Positions 1-6,024 of a DNA stretch of 12,936 nt are shown here, piece after piece. The first letter of the stretch is position 1. Every line of letters starts with the position of its first letter. Where the stretch lies: assembly GCA_030640215.1 (NCBI GenBank), contig DAOWJU010000198.1, forward strand, positions 1 to 12,936, in the 5' to 3' direction. The notes below the pieces were generated by a model. The model was not told the DNA's origin and did not search any database. It saw only the letters and a list, made by a program, of their open reading frames with translations. This stretch comes from Desulfuromonadales bacterium. Its GTDB lineage: Bacteria; Desulfobacterota; Desulfuromonadia; Desulfuromonadales; BM103. The translations under genes were made by a program, and so were the position numbers.

Positions 1-119
1 ACCATCTTGACGAAGCCTTGCAAATGGCTTACAAACAGCTGCCGGAGAACCCGGAGATTGTGGTTATTCCTGATGGTGGCACTATTTTGCCAATTATAGA
101 ACCACAAGATGAGAGATAA
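1..119 (+). CDS. larA: Lactate racemase LarA-like protein, C-terminal fragment
   Basis: This is the 3' end of a gene that begins before the window. The frame starting at base 3 reads HLDEALQMAYKQL, then VVIPDGGTILPI, and stops at 117-119. The pattern of a helix 'lDEAL..A', a strand 'VVIPDGG' and a terminal 'LPI' matches the C-terminal end of nickel-dependent lactate racemases (LarA family), which interconvert D- and L-lactate using a nickel-pincer cofactor. Only 38 residues are visible, so the catalytic and nickel-binding parts cannot be checked. The call is helped by the next two genes on the same strand, which encode a GlcD/GlcF-type D-lactate or glycolate oxidase. Racemisation followed by oxidation is a sensible pathway. 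Other LarA-family paralogues of unknown substrate remain possible. Confidence 0.62.
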   Translation, partial: HLDEALQMAYKQLPENPEIVVIPDGGTILPIIEPQDER

Positions 120-149
120 GCGACAACCCAAATAAGGGCTGTAACCGTT

Positions 150-249
150 TAACGCAAAGACGCCAAGAAAAAAAACAAAAGAGAACGACCTTCAAGGTTA
201 AAGATTTACCCTCTGCGCCCTAGCTGCTTTTCTTGGCGTCTTTGCGTTA
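150..249. repeat. Intergenic inverted repeat, 22-bp perfect arms
   Basis: The arms at 150-171 and 228-249 are exact reverse complements of 22 bp (left arm begins TAACGCAAAGACGCC), separated by 56 bases. The sequence has the CGCAAAGA / TCTTTGCG flavour of dispersed intergenic repeats that I associate with deltaproteobacterial genomes; this is from memory and not searched. It fills most of the larA-glcD gap. It could fold into a long stem in mRNA and attenuate or stabilise the transcript, or be a small non-autonomous element. No T-tract follows, so it is not a typical intrinsic terminator. Confidence 0.7.
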
Positions 250-289
250 CGCTTTTCTTCTAATTGTTTAATTTTTAAAGGCAGAAAAC

Positions 290-1696
290 ATGCTTTCAGA
301 ACAAATCATAAATGAACTGCAAACCATCGTCGGCAACGAGAATGTTTCGACTGTTAAAGCCGACCGGATCTGCTACTCCTACGATGCTACCCAACAGAGT
401 TTTCTTCCTGAAGTGGTCGTGCATCCCGGATCAACAGAGGATATCAGCCGCATCATGAAGCTGGCTAATCGTGAGCTCATACCGGTTTTCCCCCGCGGTG
501 CCGGCAGCGGCTTTACCGGTGGTTCTCTGCCGACCAAGGGCGGTATCGTGCTCTGCACAGAACGTCTGGATCAAATTCTTGAGATTGACGAGGAGAATCT
601 GATCGCCACCGTGGAGCCGGGCGTAGTCACCGAACAATTCCAGAAAGCTGTGGAAAAAGTGGGCCTCTTCTATCCACCCGATCCGGCCTCACTGAAATTT
701 TCAACTCTGGGTGGTAATGTCGCCGAATGCGCCGGTGGCCCACGTTGCGTCAAGTACGGCGTCACCAAAGACTTTATCATCGGTCTTGAAGTGGTTACCC
801 CGATTGGCGATATCATCACCACCGGTGGACCGACCATGAAAGGTGTGGTCGGCTATGATCTGACCAAGCTGCTCTGTGGTTCAGAAGGAACCCTCGGCAT
901 CATCACCCGCATTGTCATCAAGCTACTGCCATTGCCAGAGGCGAAGAAGACCATGCTGGTGCTCTTCGATTCGATCGACGGTGCCGCACAGGCGGTCTCA
1001 GCTATCATCGGCGACAAGATCATCCCGGCCACTCTTGAGTTCATGGACGGCCGCACCCTCGACTGTGTCCGTCAGGCCACCGACCTCGATGTCCCGGACC
1101 AGGCCCAGGCTGTCCTGATTATTGAAGTTGACGGTGACCGTGAGTTTCTTGACAAACAGGCCAACCGCATCAGTGAAATTATTCAACCTCTCGGCGTAGT
1201 TGAAACCCGGATTGCCAGCACGCCGGAAGAGAGTGAAGCCATCTGGCAGATCCGTCGTTCGGTCTCAGCATCGCTGCGCAAGGTCAACCCTGGCAAATAC
1301 AATGAAGACATCTGTGTGCCACGTAGTAAGGTTCCGGAAATGATTCGTAAAGTGGACGCAATTGCCGACAAGTATCAAATACCGATCGTCAACTTCGGTC
1401 ATGCCGGCGACGGCAACATTCATGTCAACATCATGGTCAACAAGAAGGTTTCCGGTGACATCATGAAAGCCGAAGGGGCCATCAAAGAGGTATTCAAAGC
1501 CGCTCTCGAACTTGGTGGCACCATGAGTGGCGAGCACGGTGTCGGCATCGCCAAGGCACCCTATATCCCCCTTGAAATCACCCCGCTTGCCGCCGACTAC
1601 ATGAAAGCAATTAAGAGATCGCTCGACCCGAATAACATTCTCAATCCTGGAAAGATTTTCCTCGACGATGAAAATATTGAGGCGTATGACGCGTAG
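290..1696 (+). CDS. glcD: FAD-linked D-lactate/glycolate oxidase subunit GlcD
   Basis: This is a 468-residue flavoprotein of the GlcD / D-lactate dehydrogenase family, which oxidises a 2-hydroxy acid (D-lactate or glycolate) to the 2-keto acid and passes electrons through an iron-sulfur partner to the membrane or to cytochromes. The N-terminal PCMH-type FAD-binding domain covers about residues 40-215, with PRGAGSGFTGG at 68-78, GGNVAECAGG at 141-150 and CGSEGTLGI at 196-204. The FAD-oxidase C-terminal domain covers about 220-458, with the substrate/metal-site motif GHAGDGNIH at 370-378, SGEHGVG at 413-419 and the usual ending DPNNILNPGKI. The length is normal and the protein looks intact. The ATG at 290 follows a weak purine-rich AAAGGCAG. 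The glcF gene follows after 65 bases. Neighbouring larA favours lactate over glycolate, but this is inference. The stop codon lies inside a short repeat shared with a downstream gene. Confidence 0.92.
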   Translation: MLSEQIINELQTIVGNENVSTVKADRICYSYDATQQSFLPEVVVHPGSTEDISRIMKLANRELIPVFPRGAGSGFTGGSLPTKGGIVLCTERLDQILEIDEENLIATVEPGVVTEQFQKAVEKVGLFYPPDPASLKFSTLGGNVAECAGGPRCVKYGVTKDFIIGLEVVTPIGDIITTGGPTMKGVVGYDLTKLLCGSEGTLGIITRIVIKLLPLPEAKKTMLVLFDSIDGAAQAVSAIIGDKIIPATLEFMDGRTLDCVRQATDLDVPDQAQAVLIIEVDGDREFLDKQANRISEIIQPLGVVETRIASTPEESEAIWQIRRSVSASLRKVNPGKYNEDICVPRSKVPEMIRKVDAIADKYQIPIVNFGHAGDGNIHVNIMVNKKVSGDIMKAEGAIKEVFKAALELGGTMSGEHGVGIAKAPYIPLEITPLAADYMKAIKRSLDPNNILNPGKIFLDDENIEAYDA

Positions 1697-1756
1697 CGCG
1701 TAACGAGAGCAACCCTATTGATTTTTCGCGCCGCGCAACACGCGCCACGCACTACG
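1692..1756. repeat. Imperfect inverted repeat spanning the glcD stop and the glcD-glcF gap
   Basis: The left arm CGTAGCGCGTAACG (1692-1705) contains the glcD TAG stop. The right arm CGCCACGCACTACG (1743-1756) is its reverse complement at 11 of 14 positions. The region between also holds GC-rich CGCGCCGCGC. A near copy of the left arm occurs at 3452-3464, again at a stop codon. The transcript could fold here, separating the two reading frames of the operon and possibly tuning the GlcD:GlcF ratio. A second possibility is that it is simply a member of a dispersed repeat family. Confidence 0.5.
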
Positions 1757-1761
1757 GAATT

Positions 1762-3021
1762 ATGGCAAAGTTAAAAGACCTAGAAGATTATCGCGAAGAG
1801 ATGGAACAGTGCGTCAAGTGCGGTGCCTGTCGTGCCCACTGTCCGGTGTTCGGTGCGGAGAAGCGTGAAGGCAGAGTTGCCCGTGGCAAGATTGCCCTGG
1901 CCCACTCGGTGCTGGAGGGCGAAATCGGCTTCGAGGACAAGGTTCTTGAAGACTTGAGTCAGTGCCTGCTCTGCGGCAGCTGCTGCACGGGGTGTCCCAA
2001 CAAAGTCCATACTGAGGATATTGTTGCTGCGGCCAGACGCCGTATCGCCGAGCAGCAGGGGCTCTCCACCTTTGGCAAGGGTGTTGCTGCCGTTCTGGGC
2101 CGACCGAAACTGATGAATATGCTGGCCAAATCGGGCGGCACACTCTCATCTCTGCTCTTTAAGAAGCTTCCTGAGAACAGCGGTCTGCGCCTGCGCTTCC
2201 CGGCCCCTTACCTCGAATCAGATCGAACCCTGCCACCCCTTACTGCGAAACCCTTTCGGGAAAGGGTGCCGGAGATCATCCCCGGCGATCCGCAACAGCC
2301 GACGGTGCTCTTTTTTACCGGCTGTGGCATCAACTACATGTATCCAGCGGTTGGTGAGGCTTTTCTCAAAGCACTGCATTTTCTCGGTGTGACGGTCATC
2401 ATTCCCAAGGATCAAGCCTGCTGTGGTCTGCCTGCGGTCAGTGCCGGAGCCACGCAAACTATTGAAAAGCTGGCCGAGCAGAATCTGTCGGCACTCAGCC
2501 GTCACCAGGCGGACCATATCATCACGGCTTGTGCTTCTTGCAATGCCGGTCTCAGCAGCATTTATGCAGAGATGGGCGATGAGTTTGACGAACTGTCGGC
2601 AAAGACCATGGATATCTTTGTCTTTCTAGCTAACCACGGCCTTCCGGAAAAGCTGGCGGCCTTGCCGAAGGCCGAAAAGCGCATCAAGGTCACCTACCAT
2701 GATCCCTGCCATCTGCGCAGCAAGGGAATCACCAAAGAACCACGTCAGCTTCTCAAAGCACTGCCACAGGTGGAATTTGTTGAAATGTCGGACGCACAAA
2801 CCTGCTGCGGCTTTGGGGGTACCTATTCAGTCTATCACCCTGAGAACAGTAAACGGATTGGTGCAAAAAAAGCGGCCAACATTACTGACAGTGGCGCAGA
2901 GTTGGTAGCAACCGACTGCCCGGGCTGCATCATGCAACTACAGGACAGCATCAATCACGCTGATGGCGGTCAACGTTCGGTGCATATCCTCGAGCTCCTG
3001 TCTGATGCTTTGCCTGACTGA
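1762..3021 (+). CDS. glcF: Iron-sulfur subunit GlcF of D-lactate/glycolate oxidase
   Basis: This 419-residue protein is the electron-transfer partner of GlcD. Two ferredoxin-like 4Fe-4S motifs are at the N-terminus: C17-x2-C20-x2-C23-x3-C27-P and C68-x2-C71-x2-C74-x3-C78-P, the second with an extra Cys75. Two cysteine-rich CCG domains follow. The first has CCG at 220-222 and CASC at 257-260. The second has DPCH at 314-317, CCGFGG at 348-353 and CPGC at 386-389. Such CCG domains also occur in HdrB and GlpC and bind a further cluster or take part in quinone or thiol redox chemistry. The length is typical of GlcF. It follows glcD after 65 bases, presumably in the same operon. The Shine-Dalgarno is poor: only ACGGA, close to the ATG. 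This may mean translation depends on folding of the palindromic gap. Confidence 0.92.
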   Translation: MAKLKDLEDYREEMEQCVKCGACRAHCPVFGAEKREGRVARGKIALAHSVLEGEIGFEDKVLEDLSQCLLCGSCCTGCPNKVHTEDIVAAARRRIAEQQGLSTFGKGVAAVLGRPKLMNMLAKSGGTLSSLLFKKLPENSGLRLRFPAPYLESDRTLPPLTAKPFRERVPEIIPGDPQQPTVLFFTGCGINYMYPAVGEAFLKALHFLGVTVIIPKDQACCGLPAVSAGATQTIEKLAEQNLSALSRHQADHIITACASCNAGLSSIYAEMGDEFDELSAKTMDIFVFLANHGLPEKLAALPKAEKRIKVTYHDPCHLRSKGITKEPRQLLKALPQVEFVEMSDAQTCCGFGGTYSVYHPENSKRIGAKKAANITDSGAELVATDCPGCIMQLQDSINHADGGQRSVHILELLSDALPD

Positions 3022-3051
3022 AGCCTACCGATATAAAAACAGGCTGTTGCA

Positions 3052-3079
3052 TTGCGAATAACTGACAAACTGTTAAAAT
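3052..3079 (+). promoter_or_regulatory. Possible sigma-70 promoter for the triheme cytochrome gene
   Basis: A TTGCGA (3052-3057) and a TAAAAT (3074-3079) are separated by 16 bases, about 60 bases before the cytochrome ATG and after the glcF stop. No terminator is seen after glcF, so the cytochrome may also be read through from glcDF. This is a weak match chosen by eye. Confidence 0.3.
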
Positions 3080-3122
3080 AAGCCCGTCTATACAATTACC
3101 ATGTAACCTCGAATCTATTCTC

Positions 3123-3129
3123 AAGGAGG
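3123..3129 (+). promoter_or_regulatory. Strong ribosome binding site of the cytochrome gene
   Basis: AAGGAGG lies 8 bases before the ATG at 3138. It is one of the best Shine-Dalgarno sequences in the window and much stronger than those of glcD and glcF, which suggests high translation of the cytochrome. Confidence 0.85.
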
Positions 3130-3137
3130 AAGAATTT

Positions 3138-3455
3138 ATGCAAAAGCTAACCATTCTGATCGTAACAATCCTGTTTGTCAGCTCCACTGTTGCCCTCGCT
3201 GTTCCAGGTAAAAAAACTCTGGAATTCACCAAAAGCCCTATGGGTACAGTAACCTTCAGTGGCACAGTACATAAAGAAGCTGGCGTCAAGTGCAAGGAAT
3301 GTCACAATAAGGATATGTTCCCAAAAATGAAGCAGGGAACGGTGAAGATCACCATGGACGAAATCTATGCCAGCAAGCAATGTGGAGTCTGTCATAACGG
3401 TGGACGTGCCTTTGACGCTAAAGGCAACTGTGGCCGGTGTCATGTGAAGAAGTAG
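3138..3455 (+). CDS. Small periplasmic triheme c-type cytochrome (c7-type triheme domain)
   Basis: This is a 105-residue secreted cytochrome. A Sec signal peptide covers residues 1-21 (K3, hydrophobic 4-18, cleavage after ALA-21). The mature part has exactly three CXXCH haem-attachment sites: CKECH 52-56, CGVCH 82-86 and CGRCH 98-102. The spacing and the motif 'KITMDEI..SKQCGVCHNGGRAFD..GNCGRCH' resemble the c(7)-type triheme domain found singly or in tandem in Desulfuromonadales multiheme cytochromes. A role in periplasmic electron transfer is likely, perhaps accepting electrons from the neighbouring lactate oxidase; that link is inferred from position only. Only one histidine (His45) exists outside the CXXCH motifs. 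The FSHxxH motif usual in this group reads FSGTVH here, so at least two haems cannot have bis-histidine ligation from this chain. Met60, Met64 and Met73 are possible substitutes. Confidence 0.88.
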   Translation: MQKLTILIVTILFVSSTVALAVPGKKTLEFTKSPMGTVTFSGTVHKEAGVKCKECHNKDMFPKMKQGTVKITMDEIYASKQCGVCHNGGRAFDAKGNCGRCHVKK

Positions 3456-3481
3456 CGTGTAACGAAAAATACAGACAAGCA

Positions 3482-3517
3482 AAGGCCCGCTGAAATATTC
3501 AGCGGGCCTTATTGTTT
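3482..3517 (+). terminator. Intrinsic terminator after the cytochrome gene
   Basis: A perfect 13-bp stem (AAGGCCCGCTGAA at 3482-3494 with its complement at 3498-3510) and a 3-base loop is followed by ATTGTTT. It lies 26 bases after the cytochrome stop and closes the larA-glcDF-cytochrome strand. Confidence 0.85.
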
Positions 3518-3537
3518 CAGTAACAGCCTCAAGTAAC

Positions 3538-3615
3538 GTAGGATGTGGTGTGGAACGAACCGCATCAAGAAAAGATGGAGCATCCGCATGCGGTTCGTTC
3601 CTCACCACATCCTAC
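3538..3615. repeat. 78-bp palindromic element between convergent genes (REP/MITE-like)
   Basis: Arms at 3538-3565 and 3588-3615 are reverse complements at 27 of 28 positions. Each arm begins GTAGGATGTGGTG at its outer end and can itself fold, because GATGTGGT can pair with ACCGCATC inside the same arm. The outer 8 bases CATCCTAC are repeated directly once more at 3616-3623. The element sits between the cytochrome terminator and the moaA 3' end. It resembles REP-type palindromes, and no transposase is present. As a long stem it may also block convergent transcription. Confidence 0.75.
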
Positions 3616-3655
3616 CATCCTACTGTTTTTACCTTTAACCATTGCCCTTACCCCA

Positions 3656-4636
3656 TCAACCCCCAATACCATGCATCCGCCGATTAGGCGTCGTAAAATC
3701 CTTGTCATGAATCTGGTGTTTCTCCGGCTTGGCGCAGGCGGCCGCCAGCAGCAACTCCTCTAAAGCCTGGTCGTCACCACCGTCACGCAGAATCAGTTTG
3801 AGGTCGGTCTCCTGATTATCAAACAGGCAACCACGCACCCGGCCATCAGCCATCACCCGCAGGCGGTTGCAATCGCCGCAGAAGTGTCCAGAGACCGAAG
3901 GAATCAGACCAATTCGACCCTTGGCACCAGGCAGTCGATACATATGAGCAGGACCAGAAGTCCTCTGGTAGGGGAGCGCTTCCAATTCCCCGAGCGTCCG
4001 CAGACGTGCCTCGACATCTGCCATCGACAAACCATCTCTGGATGCGTAGTCCAGATCAGAGCTGATCGGCATAAATTCGATAAAACGAACATCCCAGGGA
4101 TGCTCCAGGGTCAGTCTGGCAAAGTCAACAATCTCGTCAGTATTGAAATCCACAAAAGGAATAACATTGAGTTTTATCGGCAACAGTCCTACCGATTCAG
4201 CCGCTTGGATCCCTGCCAGAACCTGATCTAGACCAGAACGGAGGGTCAGCTCCTTAAAGCGCTCCGGACGCATGGTATCCAAGCTGACATTGACGCGAGA
4301 CAAACCGGCGGCCTTGAGCGCTTCAGCATGTTCCGCCAGGAGCATACCGTTAGTGGTCAAGGTTATTTCCGGTTTCTCCGGTAGTGCCGCCAGTTGACCA
4401 ATGAAGCTGACAATGCCACGTCGCACCAGCGGTTCGCCACCAGTGACACGAACCTTGCGAATCCCCAGTCGACAGGCTGCCGCGACAACCCGCAACATTT
4501 CCTCGTAACGCAGTACATCGCCATGCGCGAGGTCTGTCACGCCTTCCTCAGGCATGCAGTAACGGCAACGCAGGTTACAGCGATCGGTTACTGAGAGACG
4601 TAAATATTCAATTGTTCGTCCGAATTGGTCTTGCAC
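3656..4636 (-). CDS. moaA: GTP 3',8-cyclase MoaA (molybdenum cofactor biosynthesis)
   Basis: This 326-residue radical SAM enzyme converts GTP to 3',8-cyclo-7,8-dihydro-GTP, the first step of molybdopterin synthesis, acting with MoaC. The N-terminal cluster motif is C20-x3-C24-x2-C27 within TDRCNLRCRYCMP, and the SAM-binding GGEP is at 66-69. The C-terminal cluster is C253-x2-C256-x13-C270 in CGDCNRLR...GCLF. The chain ends in the family's conserved double glycine (MHGIGG). The length is normal. The start is a GTG with AAGGGA 5 bases upstream, and the N-terminus QDQFGRTIEYLRLSVTDRCN fits the family, so this start is sound. It lies 84 bases after pilT on the same strand, probably in one transcript. 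No other moa/mob gene is in the window, so the other cofactor genes must lie elsewhere. No molybdenum-cofactor riboswitch is visible upstream. Confidence 0.94.
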   Translation of the reverse strand: MQDQFGRTIEYLRLSVTDRCNLRCRYCMPEEGVTDLAHGDVLRYEEMLRVVAAACRLGIRKVRVTGGEPLVRRGIVSFIGQLAALPEKPEITLTTNGMLLAEHAEALKAAGLSRVNVSLDTMRPERFKELTLRSGLDQVLAGIQAAESVGLLPIKLNVIPFVDFNTDEIVDFARLTLEHPWDVRFIEFMPISSDLDYASRDGLSMADVEARLRTLGELEALPYQRTSGPAHMYRLPGAKGRIGLIPSVSGHFCGDCNRLRVMADGRVRGCLFDNQETDLKLILRDGGDDQALEELLLAAACAKPEKHQIHDKDFTTPNRRMHGIGG

Positions 4637-4641
4637 GAGAG

Positions 4642-4647
4642 TCCCTT
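4642..4647 (-). promoter_or_regulatory. Ribosome binding site supporting the GTG start of moaA
   Basis: Read on the minus strand, AAGGGA precedes the GTG at 4636 by 5 bases. It decides the non-ATG start, in agreement with family N-terminal alignment. Confidence 0.7.
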
Positions 4648-4720
4648 GGCCAGTCCGCTGCTTCTCAGATTACAATAACACTTGGAAACTGGCCCAGGCA
4701 ATATGGGGAGAGATTATTAA

Positions 4721-5788
4721 TCAACGTTGCTGCTTTGGCAGATACGGTTCAAAAGCCTTTTTATCAACACAGCAGCGGTAAGCTTCATCGCCATTGATAA
4801 GCTTGGCTTTGAGCATATCCATAATGTGTTGATCCATTAACTGCATGCCCTCGCCCTTTGCCGTCTGCATGATTGACGGTACCTGGAAGGTTTTGCCCTC
4901 ACGAATCAGGTTGGCGACAGCAGCGTTGCAGACCAGTATCTCCAGAGCCGCCGCACGACCTTTACCGTCAGCTGTGCGCAGCAACTGCTGGCAGATAACC
5001 CCCTTGAGGCTCTCGCCAAGCATGGTCCGTATTTGTTCCTGGCCATCCTTGGGAAAGGCATCGATAATCCGGTCAATGGTTTTTGGTGCTGAGTTAGTAT
5101 GCAGGGTCCCAAAAACCAGGTGTCCGGTTTCGGCAGCGGTCATGGCCATGGCAATGGTTTCAAGATCGCGCATTTCGCCGACCAGAATAACATCAGGGTC
5201 TTCGCGCAAAGCGGCACGCAGGGAATTGGCAAAGGACTTAGAATGCTGACCAATCTGACGCTGGTTGAGGAGTGACATCTGGTTTTCATGAATAAATTCG
5301 AGAGGATCTTCGAGGGTCAGGATATGCTCGCGACGGGTCTTGTTGATCAGGTCGATCATCGCCGCCAAAGTTGTCGACTTACCACTGCCGGTCGGTCCGG
5401 TCACCAGTACCAGGCCTTTTTTCAACCGGGTCATCTTGCGGATTCCTTCGGGAAGACCAAGTTGATCCGCAGTTAAAATCTTGCTTGGGATAATCCGAAA
5501 TACGCCAGCAACCCCCCGGTGAGTCTCCATCAGGTTGCCACGAAAACGCGCTACGCCCTCCAGCGAATAGGCAAAGTCGAGATCAAGATTTTCTTCAAAT
5601 TCGTCACGCTGTTCTTTGTTCAAAATCTCAAAAAGCAACCCACGGGCTTGCTGATCATTCAGGGGAGGATAATTAAGTTTTTCCATCTCACCGTGCAGGC
5701 GGAAGAGAGGCGGCGCACCGGTAGAGATATGCAGGTCACTGGCACCCTGTTGTTTCATCATCTTGAATAGTGAATCAATTTTAGCCAT
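4721..5788 (-). CDS. pilT: Type IV pilus retraction ATPase PilT
   Basis: This 355-residue hexameric AAA-like ATPase depolymerises type IV pili at the inner-membrane base, driving twitching motility and DNA or surface retraction. Numbered from the chosen start, it shows the N-terminal 'ASDLHI' motif, Walker A GPTGSGKST at 131-139, the Asp box EDPLEF at 160-165, Walker B DVILVGEMRD at 199-208, the His box TGHLVFGTLHT at 221-231, and NLIREG at 293-298. The last corresponds to the AIRNLIRE retraction signature that separates PilT from PilB. The open frame extends 12 codons further upstream to 5824. The start at 5788 is preferred because MAKIDSLFKMMKQQGASDLHIS is the family N-terminus and a GGAG lies 5 bases before it. 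Genomes in this group often carry several pilT paralogues, so this copy's specific role is not settled. moaA follows on the same strand. Confidence 0.93.
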   Translation of the reverse strand: MAKIDSLFKMMKQQGASDLHISTGAPPLFRLHGEMEKLNYPPLNDQQARGLLFEILNKEQRDEFEENLDLDFAYSLEGVARFRGNLMETHRGVAGVFRIIPSKILTADQLGLPEGIRKMTRLKKGLVLVTGPTGSGKSTTLAAMIDLINKTRREHILTLEDPLEFIHENQMSLLNQRQIGQHSKSFANSLRAALREDPDVILVGEMRDLETIAMAMTAAETGHLVFGTLHTNSAPKTIDRIIDAFPKDGQEQIRTMLGESLKGVICQQLLRTADGKGRAAALEILVCNAAVANLIREGKTFQVPSIMQTAKGEGMQLMDQHIMDMLKAKLINGDEAYRCCVDKKAFEPYLPKQQR

Positions 5789-5793
5789 GATTT

Positions 5794-5797
5794 CTCC
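5794..5797 (-). promoter_or_regulatory. Ribosome binding site deciding the pilT start
   Basis: GGAG on the minus strand lies 5 bases before the ATG at 5786-5788. The alternative upstream ATG at 5824 has no comparable signal. Confidence 0.65.
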
Positions 5798-5870
5798 AAA
5801 TAATTCAAAACCACTGGTCTGCATTGCTGACCTGGACCGCGGCTATTAATCCCCCCGCAAATCGCCGTTC

Positions 5871-5900
5871 ATTTTGGCAGATTGGCCTTTTCATTGTCAA
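5871..5900 (-). promoter_or_regulatory. Probable sigma-70 promoter of pilT-moaA
   Basis: On the minus strand there is a perfect TTGACA (-35, 5895-5900), an 18-base spacer and CAAAAT (-10, 5871-5876). A short inverted repeat (CCCCCCG 5851-5857, CGGGGGG 5914-5920) brackets the core promoter. Judged by eye. Confidence 0.5.
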
Positions 5901-5935
5901 GCTGAATGCCTTACGGGGGGGACTGGATTTGAGCT

Positions 5936-5987
5936 TGATATTCAGGGTATCATCGTGGTATCAACCCTCGATTCAGGCAATACCCTG
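5936..5987 (+). promoter_or_regulatory. Possible promoter/operator region of the PP-loop ATPase gene
   Basis: The stretch before the gene at 6025 contains a direct repeat ATTCAGG (5940-5946 and 5971-5977, 31 bases apart, about three helical turns). It also contains an inverted repeat CAGGGTAT (5943-5950) with ATACCCTG (5980-5987). A possible promoter TTGATA (5936-5941), 17 bases, TATCAA (5959-5964) overlaps these. The regulator is unknown. The remaining bases between pilT and this gene show nothing else clear. Confidence 0.3.
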
Positions 5988-6024
5988 TATTTATAAACTG
6001 AGTTAGCAATACGGAGAAACTATT

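Noticed and set aside
150..249. CRISPR-like repeat array
   Set aside because: There are only two copies in inverted, not direct, orientation, with no regular spacers and no cas genes nearby.
3545..3763. Possible small gene across the palindromic repeat
   Set aside because: Its first part is the palindrome itself and the remainder is antisense to moaA. No RBS is present.
4637..4720. Molybdenum-cofactor riboswitch or separate promoter before moaA
   Set aside because: Only 84 bases separate pilT and moaA and I see no long structured element or clear promoter, so co-transcription is the simpler reading.
5789..5824. Twelve-codon N-terminal extension of PilT
   Set aside because: A good GGAG precedes the ATG at 5788, and the family N-terminus starts there, while the upstream ATG lacks a ribosome binding site.
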